A DNA stretch of 64,000 bases from NCBI RefSeq assembly GCF_000970085.1, contig NZ_CP009506.1, positions 434,001-498,000 of the forward strand, in the 5' to 3' direction. Made by a program: the position numbers and the translations under genes. Under the pieces are notes generated by a model. It was not told the origin of the DNA. It did not search any database and was given only the letters and a program-made list of their open reading frames with translations. Each line of letters starts with the position of its first letter. Position 1 is the first letter of the stretch. Source of the stretch: Methanosarcina siciliae T4/M (GTDB lineage: Archaea > Halobacteriota > Methanosarcinia > Methanosarcinales > Methanosarcinaceae). Shown one piece after another: positions 27,541 through 36,586 of this stretch.

Positions 27541-28530
27541 TCAGGCTGCAAGGCTGTATAAGTATATATCATTGCCAACCGTACCATCAACATAGTTCTT
27601 GTCCATTCCCCATACAACAGTGTTATTGTATACTTCCGGTGTCGTATAAACTTCTTCAGGATATTCATATATTAGGGTGCTTTGTCCCGTAGATATGTTA
27701 TATACATATACTCCAGGTTTGCCTTCGTAATCATCAACACATTTATTGTATGCAATTTTATCATTTTGTATGGCAATGTGTGTCCCTGTACTGGCACCGT
27801 ATTCATTTCCATCTGGATCGGTGCCAAGTGGTTGTGTAACGTCTATGGTTTTCTTTGTTGATGTATTATACATCTCAATATATCCCTGATGATTATATAC
27901 GTCAGACCAGATGACGTTAGTACCCCATATACGCGGTGTGTTTGGATCTCCATATGAAGTAACAGTTATTTTTTCCTGCGTATCGATATCATACATCCTG
28001 ATAGTTATATCCGCTTCCGGATCTTCTGAATATGAGTAATACACCACTTTTGTGTCATATATGTCGGGATTACTACCGTTTCCTATTTTTGTCTGTGTGG
28101 ATGTAGATATGTCCCATAGATACACATTATCATCTGCACTCCAGACGATTCTGTTGCCGTAAATAGCAGGTTTGCTAAATTGGTCTACATTCTGCGTGAT
28201 GTAACTTTTTGTGGCTGTTGGTATATCATACACAGCAAGCCTTGGTGTTCCACTGCTTTCATCACGCCACACTAACTTATTATCGTAAATATCCGGACTA
28301 GAAGCCCCAGCAGAGCTAAACGTAGTGTCTGTTCCGTTGGTCAGGTCGTATAAATGAATAACAACCCCATTTGTCCATACTACCTTGTTATCATAAACAG
28401 CAGGATCGTATCCTGTGCCAATTTTCGTAACTTGGGCTGCTGAAGCTGCAACTGAAATTAAAATCAAAAAAACAAAAACCAGGAATGTTGAAGCTAAAGC
28501 TATTGAACATATTTCCCCTTTATTTTTCAT
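27541..28530 (-). CDS. Exported TolB-like beta-propeller surface protein
   Basis: A signal peptide (residues about 10-34, ending AASAA) is followed by seven degenerate blade units marked by YDNKVVWTN, YDNKLVWRD, YGNRIVWS, YDTKVVYY, WGTNVIWS and YNNTVVWGMD. Such propellers are frequent in the Methanosarcina cell surface and resemble TolB/WD40-like folds. No C-terminal anchor is seen; it ends soon after the last blade (NDIYLYSLAA). A related, shorter protein with an anchor is at 32688. Confidence 0.85.
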   Translation of the reverse strand: MKNKGEICSIALASTFLVFVFLILISVAASAAQVTKIGTGYDPAVYDNKVVWTNGVVIHLYDLTNGTDTTFSSAGASSPDIYDNKLVWRDESSGTPRLAVYDIPTATKSYITQNVDQFSKPAIYGNRIVWSADDNVYLWDISTSTQTKIGNGSNPDIYDTKVVYYSYSEDPEADITIRMYDIDTQEKITVTSYGDPNTPRIWGTNVIWSDVYNHQGYIEMYNTSTKKTIDVTQPLGTDPDGNEYGASTGTHIAIQNDKIAYNKCVDDYEGKPGVYVYNISTGQSTLIYEYPEEVYTTPEVYNNTVVWGMDKNYVDGTVGNDIYLYSLAA

Positions 28531-28749
28531 TTATTTCCCCCAGATAGCTTTATTTTTTGAAGTTAATGTGCAGTTTATATGATTCGGAGATTTTTCAGGT
28601 TCTGCAATAATATCTGAATCGTCTATTACTAAAATCACATTAATCCAAACCTGGATTATCTCCCCAACCAATTATATGATAAATTAGTAAAGAGACTAAG
28701 TAATTATATAATTTTGCGAATAAAATATTTTCCAACCTTTGTTACATAT
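28531..28749. other. Spacer upstream of the beta-propeller gene
   Basis: AT-rich and gene-free, containing the promoter of the minus-strand propeller gene and running into hsdM remnant C. Confidence 0.4.
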
Positions 28750-29023
28750 CGATTGTTACAACCCGAAAAACCGTTTCAGCCGCAAAGAGACCTGGAATGA
28801 AGAATCTCCTGAAGGAAGGTTCCGAAAATTCGGCTATGACGAAATTGTAGCAAGGGATAAGACTAACCTGGATATCTTCTGACTCAAAGACAAAAGCATC
28901 GCTGATCTGGGCAACCTTCCGGGTCCTTATATTCCTGCAAACGAGATAATCGAGAATATGGAGGCTTCACTTTCAAGTTTTAAAGAGATAATGTGTACAA
29001 TCAATGGAAACAGGGATAGGTAG
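28750..29023 (+). pseudogene. hsdM 3'-end remnant, copy C
   Basis: Third remnant, readable as DCYNPKNRFSRKETWNEESP, then EGRFRKFGYDEIVARDKTNL, DIF, an in-frame TGA, LKDKSIADLGNLPGPYIP, ending at TAG. It is shorter at the 5' end than copies A and B. The TGA shared with A shows the two descend from one already broken copy. Confidence 0.85.
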
Positions 29024-29106
29024 TTAGCTGGGGCAGGGTGTGCCTGCTCGAACTAATTAAATAGAAAAGAATTAAAAGAATACGATTTTTTTCGTTCCGT
29101 TGCAGT

Positions 29107-29478
29107 TTATATGTAAATATCTCTGATTATAGCCTTCTTTGGCTTTTCCGGATCTACCATCAAGGTTATTTCATCCCCTAGTTGATAGTATTTTGTTCTT
29201 CCCGATTTTAATATTCGGTTCTTAGCAGAATGTTTTTCATTTTTGTATATATACTCATATTTTACTTGTCCTCGGTCACGGTAGAAACTTATAGCGGTAA
29301 TATATCCTGTAACCTCGTCGGCACCTTTGAACATTTTGTTGTAATATTTGAGTTTCCATACAATAATAGGTGCTAATAGTACAACTGCACAAATTGCCAT
29401 CTTTAAGTAAAATGGTGCAGCAGAAGCAGTTAATCTTGGACTTAGCAATCCACTATAATAGGCTGATATTATATACAA
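29107..29478 (-). CDS. DUF3592-like membrane protein, N-terminus probably truncated
   Basis: A transmembrane segment (residues about 25-42) is followed by a beta-rich soluble part, GYITAISFYRDRGQVKYEYI, ITLMVDPEKPKKAIIRD, resembling DUF3592 proteins. Upstream in the same frame, beyond a TGA, lies a second hydrophobic stretch RVSLIFILVV; relatives have two membrane helices, so the TGA likely truncated the gene. The remaining start is a TTG at 29478. It may be a pseudogene. Confidence 0.5.
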   Translation of the reverse strand: MYIISAYYSGLLSPRLTASAAPFYLKMAICAVVLLAPIIVWKLKYYNKMFKGADEVTGYITAISFYRDRGQVKYEYIYKNEKHSAKNRILKSGRTKYYQLGDEITLMVDPEKPKKAIIRDIYI

Positions 29479-29603
29479 TCCTCATACTACTAAAATAAAT
29501 ATCAATGACACTCTCGCTGTGAAATCAGATTGAAATATTCTAAATGTTGAAGGTTTTTGAGCATTTTTCCCCATTTTAGTTTCTTCGCCGTCTTACTATT
29601 TAA

Positions 29604-31196
29604 CCTTAGTTTGACATTTCTATAAAAATAAATACTCTTATTTTCGTTATTGATTTGATGAATCTAAAAACAAAAATAAGAGCATTCCCTACTATTCCTA
29701 ACAAGAATATATGTGTTCCTATCGGCTCGATGCTTGCTGTTCAATACTTTTATGAAAAACTTAATTTCTCTGATGTTTTTGGTAAGCATAAAAGCCGAGG
29801 TTTAGATCTCAATAGTTTATTAATAGGCTTGGTGAGCTACAAGCTCACCGAGAATTTTAGCATTAAAGAAGCTGGCAAATGGTTAAATCAGAAAGAAATT
29901 CTCGAGATTTTGAATCTCGAGAGCTTTCATGAAAAAGTTCTTTACAGAACACTTGAGATCCTGGGGCGCAACAAAGAGGAAATTCTTTCTGATATTTTAG
30001 GTAATCTATTTTCCGTTTATGATTTTGAAGAGACAGATATAAACCTTGACTGGACAAGTATAACTCTTTACGGCACAAAATCCAAGCTTGGAAAGTTTGG
30101 ATATAGCAGAGATCATAGACCTGATAAGCTTCAGATAACAGTTGGAGTAAGTGAACTCAAAAAACCAATTAACATACCCATTGGAGTTACAGTAAACAAA
30201 GGAAATGTTCTTGATCTGCAACATTTTCCTGAGACATATAACCAGGTAAAAAGTAAACTCAAAAAAGGATCTCTTATTGTTTTTGATAAAGGCGCTAATA
30301 CAGTTGAAAACATTAAGCTGATACAGGAAGATAAGATGACATATCTTACTTCCATGAAACTGAATTCAAGTGACGATAAAATCATTGAGAAATTTGATGT
30401 AACTAAAGTAGAACAGATAGATTCTGAGAAAGGAATTTATGGGATAAAAATAGTCAAGCCAAATAGCATTAAGTATTTCTATTTCTCAGAATCATTACAA
30501 GAAAAACAGTTGGAAGCAAAGGCAAGAACTGTTCTGAAGAAGTTACAGGAAGCAAAAGAGATACAGGAGATAATTGTCAAAAATAAAAAGCTTCCCAAAA
30601 AATTCAGAATAAACAATGAGTTGATTGAGATTGACTATTCTTTTAAGACTAAGCTCGAAGAGCTTAGTGATGATGAAGCGATAGAACTACTAAAGAGTTC
30701 CATAATTAATGGAAGAGAAGGATTTTTCTGCCTTAAATCAGACAAGAATTTGACACTTGAAAAGGCATTGGAAATATATCGAGAAAAGGACTCTATAGAG
30801 AAAATATTCAACTCACTTAAAAACGAAATACAGATTAAGCCGTTAAGGGTTTGGTCAGAAAATAGCATTCATGGAGCTATTATACTGGGATTTATTGCTC
30901 AATTATTCATATCGCTGATGCGATATGAATTTGAGGAAATCAAGCACAAATCCACAAAATTCATCAAAAAAAGCTTGAAAAATTTGACACTTACAATAAA
31001 GTTCGTGAAAAATGGACTCAGAAATTATATTTTTGCTAATTTTGATAAGATCAATAGCTTAATTGTAACAAAAATGGGCACTATTCCATAGAATTTATTA
31101 TAAAATTAGATAGATTCATAACCCTGTGTCAAATTAGTTTGAGCTAAGAATAGGATAGATTTTCAATATCAATTAGTGGATACTGTCAAATTAAGG
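29604..31196 (+). mobile_element. Complete IS1634/IS4-superfamily element, 1,593 bp
   Basis: Ends carry the inverted pattern CCTTARTTTGACA (29604 onward, and reverse complement ending at 31196). The flanks are a 6-bp duplication ATTTAA (29598-29603 and 31197-31202). It holds one transposase ORF. Different from the element at 4522, which has other ends and a longer transposase. Confidence 0.88.
29658..31091 (+). CDS. IS1634/IS4-like DDE transposase, 477 aa
   Basis: Moves the surrounding element. Acidic positions are likely in INLDWTSITLYG, LIVFDKGANT and the Glu of REKDSIEKIFNSLKNEI, followed by IKPLRVWSENSIHGAIILGF, the standard C-terminal signature. The ATG at 29658 is preferred over the TTG one codon earlier. 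Intact from start to stop. Confidence 0.92.
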   Translation: MNLKTKIRAFPTIPNKNICVPIGSMLAVQYFYEKLNFSDVFGKHKSRGLDLNSLLIGLVSYKLTENFSIKEAGKWLNQKEILEILNLESFHEKVLYRTLEILGRNKEEILSDILGNLFSVYDFEETDINLDWTSITLYGTKSKLGKFGYSRDHRPDKLQITVGVSELKKPINIPIGVTVNKGNVLDLQHFPETYNQVKSKLKKGSLIVFDKGANTVENIKLIQEDKMTYLTSMKLNSSDDKIIEKFDVTKVEQIDSEKGIYGIKIVKPNSIKYFYFSESLQEKQLEAKARTVLKKLQEAKEIQEIIVKNKKLPKKFRINNELIEIDYSFKTKLEELSDDEAIELLKSSIINGREGFFCLKSDKNLTLEKALEIYREKDSIEKIFNSLKNEIQIKPLRVWSENSIHGAIILGFIAQLFISLMRYEFEEIKHKSTKFIKKSLKNLTLTIKFVKNGLRNYIFANFDKINSLIVTKMGTIP

Positions 31197-31202
31197 ATTT
31201 AA

Positions 31203-31633
31203 TTTTCACAACAGTTATTATTCTAATTTTAGATCTCAGTGTATGGGCTCAGGTATATCTACTTATTTTTATTTAAAAAAAGTTATTTTCTGTTTCTATT
31301 TGGTAATAAAATTCTTTTTTCAATTTCTCAACTCTGGAAGCACTCCTCAATTCACGAAATGAATCTTCGTTTTTTCCTATTATTGGAGTAGTACAGTTCT
31401 CTATTCAACCCTATTATTTAGCTCAATAATATAAAAAATAAGTAAATGGCAATGCGTGGCAAATGCCCAGGAGATCCTGGATTTCCGTGTTTACAATGTA
31501 ATGTCTCTTTAATAGATTCCATCGCTATCGGGATGTTTGTCTACATGAGTATGATGAGATTGTGGTGGGCCGATGATATTCAAACTCATGAACCTAGCCG
31601 TATAAAGGCTCTGCTAGAAAATTCCAAGCTTTT
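31203..31633. other. Gene-free spacer after the IS
   Basis: AT-rich; a plus-strand open frame from 31446 runs into the antisense of the dioxygenase gene and has no recognisable domain. Nothing else supported. Confidence 0.4.
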
Positions 31634-32410
31634 TCATCCATTTTTAGCCTCAAACAATATACAGCGCATGGAAACTGATGCAAAAACTATCTTTTCGCAA
31701 AAAAAGCTGACACTTTCTTTTTTATCTGTTGCGCCAAGAGCGTAGACTAAAGGGATATAATGTTCGGCGGAATTGACGGACAATAATGCATCTTCCCCGA
31801 GTGATTCATAATTGACCAGCTTCAGGTCGTCTCTGGCTGTAACGTATTTTTTCACTTTTTCATCAAAACTCGTTGCCCATTTATATGGAGTTTCGGACAT
31901 TCTTGCCAGCATGAGGTTATGCACTACGTTTCCGGTGCAGAAGATAAGAATCCCCTCTTCTCTTAATTTGCAGAGTTTCCTTGCCAGATCATAGTGCTGC
32001 TGCATACTGAGTTTTCGATTTATGCTTAGTTCGGCTACCGGGATATCAGCATCAGAATACATCTTCGAAAGTACGCACCAGACTCCGTGGTCAATGCCCC
32101 ATCTGCTGTCTAAATTAACCTCCTGAGCCAGGTTTTTTACTTCTGTAATTAGTTCCTTTGAGCCTGAGCAATCATATTTCAGGTCGTATAATTCCTTTGG
32201 GAACCCATAAAAATCGTGGATTGTTCTCGGTTTCTCGTTTGAAGTAACACTGCTATCCTCTCTCTCATAGTGTGCGGATATTGCCAGGATTGCTTTAGGC
32301 TTGGGAATTTTTTCGGAAATCTCTCTCCAGCTTTCTGTAAACTCATTTTCTTCGATGGCATTCATAGGAGAACCATGACCTATAAACAGGACTGGAATCA
32401 CTTTTTCCAT
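31634..32410 (-). CDS. Class III extradiol dioxygenase, DODA/LigB-like (YgiD family)
   Basis: Fe(II)- or Zn-binding protein related to 4,5-DOPA dioxygenase. Metal-site residues are visible in FIGHGSPMNA (His), AISAHYE (His) and SRWGIDHGVWCVL (His). The C-terminal FCTGNVVHNL contains the second-shell His. 258 residues is the family norm. Archaeal members have no proven substrate; aromatic ring opening needs oxygen, so an anaerobe may use the fold for something else. It stands alone, with an oppositely oriented propeller gene upstream. Confidence 0.88.
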   Translation of the reverse strand: MEKVIPVLFIGHGSPMNAIEENEFTESWREISEKIPKPKAILAISAHYEREDSSVTSNEKPRTIHDFYGFPKELYDLKYDCSGSKELITEVKNLAQEVNLDSRWGIDHGVWCVLSKMYSDADIPVAELSINRKLSMQQHYDLARKLCKLREEGILIFCTGNVVHNLMLARMSETPYKWATSFDEKVKKYVTARDDLKLVNYESLGEDALLSVNSAEHYIPLVYALGATDKKESVSFFCEKIVFASVSMRCILFEAKNG

Positions 32411-32687
32411 GTTTTTGACCCCGATTTAATTATTTTTTGCTTATTATAGTATACGTATTTGTGGTATAAAATAAAGTACATCTGATTCGGATATTTTTGC
32501 TTTCAGGGTTAGATGTCATCAATGGCCGAGAATGTTAATACCAATTTTTTTATTTCAAAAATCTTCGTTCCTCTTCTTGTCCCTTAAAACTAGTCCTAAT
32601 CTATGGTACTTTCTCAAAATCTGAAGTCCAATGAAAACATTTAAAATTACCTGAAGTTCAAATATTGGATTGTTGAGGGAATGGTGA

Positions 32688-33512
32688 ATGGTAAATAGGG
32701 AAGATCGGTATTTAGATCGGTACTTAATTCTTTTAGCTTCAACAGTTCTGCTTTTAGTTCTGTTTATTTCCACCTTACCTGTGGCGCTGGGGTTTTCTCT
32801 GCACAGTAACCGGCTGACCATAAAGGAGACTCAGCTAACCACAAATAGTTCGGATGAGGCCTACCCTTCAATCTACGGGGACAGGGTGGTGTGGCAGGAT
32901 CTGCGCAATGGGAAGAACTGGGACATCTACATGTACGATCTCTCAACTTCCAGGGAGACTCAAATCACCACTGACCCTGCAGCCCAGTACTTTCCTGCCA
33001 TCTACGGGGACAGAATAATCTGGACCGATGCCCGTAATGGAAAAGCTGACATCTACATGTACGATCTTTCCACTTCTACCGAATCTCAAATAACCACAAG
33101 CGGATCCGTTGAATCCGGGTCTGCTCTCTACGGGGACAGGATAGTGTGGATTGACTACCGTGAAGGGTGGGAAAATCTGGATATCTACCTTTACGACTTT
33201 TCCTCCTCCACGGAAACTCAGATCACGACCAACGAATCAAACCAGTGGGGAGAGCTTGATATCTGGGGAAACATGATCGTCTGGCGGGATCAACGCAATG
33301 GGAACAATGACATTTACATGTGCACGGTCTCAGGGGAGGATGCAGGGTCAGAAGTAGAACCAGAAATAAGGTCAGAAGTTGAACCGGAACTGGGATCAGA
33401 GGTTGAACCGGAACCGGAAGGGGAAGGAAGCATAAGCAAAAACACTTCTGGGTTTGAAATTGTGTATAGTGTCGTTGGTTTGCTTGCTGTGTTCTTGCAG
33501 TGGAGAAGATAA
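32688..33512 (+). CDS. Surface beta-propeller protein with PGF-CTERM-like anchor
   Basis: Signal/anchor near residues 8-32, then TolB-like blades with the unit YGDRVVWQDLRNGK / DIYMYDLSTSRETQITT repeated about four times. A Glu/Pro-rich linker (EVEPEIRSEVEPELGSEVEP) follows. The tail SGFEIVYSVVGLLAVFLQWRR matches the layout of archaeosortase PGF-CTERM signals, though PGF is SGF here. GAGGGA ten bases before the ATG supports the start. Half-size relative of the 27541 protein. Confidence 0.85.
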   Translation: MVNREDRYLDRYLILLASTVLLLVLFISTLPVALGFSLHSNRLTIKETQLTTNSSDEAYPSIYGDRVVWQDLRNGKNWDIYMYDLSTSRETQITTDPAAQYFPAIYGDRIIWTDARNGKADIYMYDLSTSTESQITTSGSVESGSALYGDRIVWIDYREGWENLDIYLYDFSSSTETQITTNESNQWGELDIWGNMIVWRDQRNGNNDIYMCTVSGEDAGSEVEPEIRSEVEPELGSEVEPEPEGEGSISKNTSGFEIVYSVVGLLAVFLQWRR

Positions 33513-33958
33513 AACATGGTGAATTACAGTCAGGTATCGGAGAGTTATTGATCTAATTCGGTAACTACTTCCACTATTATCTTCTTTTTTAGAAAAGAAC
33601 GGTGAATGATAACTTTTTTTAGGAAACAATTGTGAGTGATAATCTTTTTTGAGCGGTACGTCAGAGAATTTAATTTAATTAAATTCACAAAACTTTGCCT
33701 TCTATCCATACCTTCAAACCTGAACAAAGGAAGTTCCTGTTTTTCAGTATAAATCGAAAACATATACCACTTATTGCAATAACTTTAAACTCAGCAATTT
33801 CCTTACCAACTTAATATGTGCTCTGTTATATAAAAATTTATATATAATTACGATATCAATCGCAAGCAGGTATGATTTCCCTGGGAAACAGATGACCGGA
33901 CCTGTCCTATTTGAAGCGAAAAACGAAATGAATTTTCTCCGGTCGGGGAAGGTATGAA
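33513..33958. promoter_or_regulatory. Kinase gene leader with TATA-like run
   Basis: 446 bp without a gene. TATATAAAAATTTATATATA at about 33829-33848 is a strong TATA candidate 110 bp before the PocR-kinase start. A short repeat AGTGATAAYTTTTTT occurs twice around 33600-33650. Confidence 0.45.
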
Positions 33959-36520
33959 ATGAGGAAAAACCTGCGAAATTCCGGTATAGATAAAAAGCTA
34001 GTAGACGACGTTCTGAACCAGAATGAACAGCGTTTCAGGCTGAAGTTGGAGAAAGGTCTCTCGCCTGCTCGGGCGGTAGAGAACCTGGAACTGGCCGAGA
34101 TTATTGATGTACAGGCTATCCAGCCTCTGCTGGATAATTTCTATAAACTTACTCATATTCCCATAGGCTTAAACGACCTCAAAGGCAATGTTCTGGCAGG
34201 TGCTGGATGGCAGGATATCTGTACCAAATTCCACAGGGTTCATCCCGTAACCTGCAGGCACTGTGTAGAAAGCGATATAAATCTATCCTCAGGTGTTGCC
34301 CCTGGCGAGTTTAAGTTCTACAGGTGCAAGAATAATATGTGGGATGCAGTGACTCCCATCATGGTGGGGTACCATCATGTCGGCTATGTCTTTGCAGGGC
34401 AGTTTTTTTTTGATGACGAGCCTCTGAACTATGAGTTTTTCCGGGCCCAGGCCAGGAAATATGGCTTCAACGAGGAAGAATACATAGCAGCGCTTGAAAA
34501 AGTTCCAAGGTTAAGCAGGGAATCTGTGGACACGGGTATGGCCTTTTTCATGACATTTGCCAACATGCTCTCACAACTAAGTTACAGTAATATCAAGCTG
34601 GCTCAGTTGCTGGAGGAACGCGACGTCCTGGTAAATGTGCTGCAGAAGACCAGGGAGGATTTCGACCGCGCCCAGGAAGTGGGAAATATCGGGAGCTGGC
34701 GCCTGGATTTATGTAATAATGTATTGACATGGTCCGATGAAAATCACCGTATTTTTGGCATCCCAAAAGGTACCCCTCTGACCTATGAAACTTTTCTCTC
34801 AACGATTCATCCGGATGATAGGGAATATGTGGATGGGGAATGGAAGGAGGGGATGGAGGGCAAACCATACGACATCGAGCACCGCATTATCGCGGATGAT
34901 AAGGTAAAGTGGGTACGTGAAAAAGCTTATCTTGAATTTGACAGGGACGGATCGCTGATTGCCGGCTTTGGTATAACGCAGGACATCACCGAGCGCAAAA
35001 GAGCAGAAGAAGCTCTCAGATTATCAAATATTTATAATCGCAGTTTGATTGAAGCCAGTCTGGACCCTCTTGTAACCATCGGGTCAGACGGAAAAATAAC
35101 CGATGTCAATAATTCCACCGAAATAGCTACCGGCTATTCTCGCGATGAACTTATAGGTACAGATTTCTCGGACTATTTTACTGAGCCTGAAAAAGCCAAA
35201 GAGGGTTATCAGCGTGTTTTCCAGAAAGGATTGGTACGGGATTATCCTCTTGAGATTCAGCATAAAGATGGACATACAACTCCTGTTCTATATAATGCTT
35301 CGGTTTATAAGGATGAATCCGGCAAGGTTATCGGGGTCTTTGCTGCTGCGCGTGATATCACAGAACTTAAAAAGGCAGAGAAAGCTCTAAAAAAAGCACA
35401 TGATAATTTAGAAAATTTGGTTGAAGAGCGCACAGGACAGCTTGAGAAAGCTTACAACTCATTGAAGGAAAGCGAAAAAAGCCTTTCCGAAGCTCAAAGA
35501 ATGGCTCATATTGGAAATTGGGAATGGGACACTTTAACTAACAGGTCTTACTGGTCTGATGAATTGTATCGAATTTTTGGGCTTACACCCCGAAAATTTG
35601 GCTTACCTTACAGTGAAGCTTTGAATTACATACATCCTGACGATCGGGACTATATGAATAATGCCGTTAAAAGAGCTTTAAATGGAGAACCCTATGAAAT
35701 TGACTACAGGATAATTTCAGCTGACGGAACAGAACGTGTGGTTCATGCACAGGGTGAAGTCATTTTTAACGAAGAAAATAACTCTATTAAAATGAGAGGG
35801 ACAGTTCAGGATATTACCGAGCGCAAAAAAGCTGAAGAAGCTCTTGAAAAAATCCAGGAAACCCACATAAAAGAAATCCACCACAGGATCAAGAATAACC
35901 TGCAGGTAATCTCATCTCTCCTCAGCCTCGAAGCTGAGAAATTCGGGGATGAAAAAATGCTTGAATCTTTCCGGGAAAGCCAGAATCGTGTGGCTTCAAT
36001 GGCCCTGATTCATGAAGAACTCTATAAAGGAAAAGAGCTGGACACACTTGATTTTGCAGCCTATCTTCAGAAGCTGGCTGCAGATCTTTTCGACTCATAT
36101 AATCTTGGAAATAGTGGTATCAGCCTGAAGCTTGACCTTGAGAAGATTCATCTTGATTTGGATATTGCAATACCTCTTGGCATTATCGTGAACGAGCTCA
36201 TCTCAAATTCTCTGAAGCATGCCTTCTCCGCCGAAAAATCAGGTGAAATCCATATCAGTCTCTGCAAAAAAGAAAGTTTTACTGCAAACGATTATATCCC
36301 CGGCCCCTGCCCTTCCTGTACAGGTAAGAATAACTTGCATTACATACTCACCGTAGCGGATAACGGAAAAGGCATTCCCGAAGAAATAAAGTTCCCAAAT
36401 ACGGATTCTCTCGGACTCCAGCTTGTAAACCTGCTTGTTGAGCAAATAGATGGTTATATAGAACTCAAAATGGATTCCGGAACAAAATTCACTATCTGGT
36501 TCCGAAATCCGGAAACATGA
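33959..36520 (+). CDS. PocR-PAS sensor histidine kinase, 853 aa
   Basis: Soluble sensor kinase. Domain order: PocR ligand-sensing domain (about 37-215, with cysteines in CRHCVESD and FYRCKNN), three PAS domains (about 235-350, 355-470 and 510-635, each ending ITERK or similar) with a coiled coil near 470-510. Then a HisKA_2 phosphoacceptor (EIHHRIKNNLQVISSLLSL) and an ATPase domain (LGIIVNELISNSLKHAF, ADNGKGIPE). A cysteine pair CPSC interrupts the ATPase domain between its N and G boxes. GGGGAAGG lies six bases before the ATG. No receiver domain is present. PocR domains elsewhere sense small hydrocarbon-derived ligands; the signal here is unknown. Confidence 0.93.
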   Translation: MRKNLRNSGIDKKLVDDVLNQNEQRFRLKLEKGLSPARAVENLELAEIIDVQAIQPLLDNFYKLTHIPIGLNDLKGNVLAGAGWQDICTKFHRVHPVTCRHCVESDINLSSGVAPGEFKFYRCKNNMWDAVTPIMVGYHHVGYVFAGQFFFDDEPLNYEFFRAQARKYGFNEEEYIAALEKVPRLSRESVDTGMAFFMTFANMLSQLSYSNIKLAQLLEERDVLVNVLQKTREDFDRAQEVGNIGSWRLDLCNNVLTWSDENHRIFGIPKGTPLTYETFLSTIHPDDREYVDGEWKEGMEGKPYDIEHRIIADDKVKWVREKAYLEFDRDGSLIAGFGITQDITERKRAEEALRLSNIYNRSLIEASLDPLVTIGSDGKITDVNNSTEIATGYSRDELIGTDFSDYFTEPEKAKEGYQRVFQKGLVRDYPLEIQHKDGHTTPVLYNASVYKDESGKVIGVFAAARDITELKKAEKALKKAHDNLENLVEERTGQLEKAYNSLKESEKSLSEAQRMAHIGNWEWDTLTNRSYWSDELYRIFGLTPRKFGLPYSEALNYIHPDDRDYMNNAVKRALNGEPYEIDYRIISADGTERVVHAQGEVIFNEENNSIKMRGTVQDITERKKAEEALEKIQETHIKEIHHRIKNNLQVISSLLSLEAEKFGDEKMLESFRESQNRVASMALIHEELYKGKELDTLDFAAYLQKLAADLFDSYNLGNSGISLKLDLEKIHLDLDIAIPLGIIVNELISNSLKHAFSAEKSGEIHISLCKKESFTANDYIPGPCPSCTGKNNLHYILTVADNGKGIPEEIKFPNTDSLGLQLVNLLVEQIDGYIELKMDSGTKFTIWFRNPET

Positions 36521-36586
36521 GCCCTGTTATTCGAACGGAACATGTAAGGTGTATAATATTGGGTTATATCGGTGAAGCTTTTTGAA

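Noticed and set aside
31446..31745. 99-aa plus-strand frame
   Set aside because: Half lies antisense to the dioxygenase gene and the rest has no recognisable feature.
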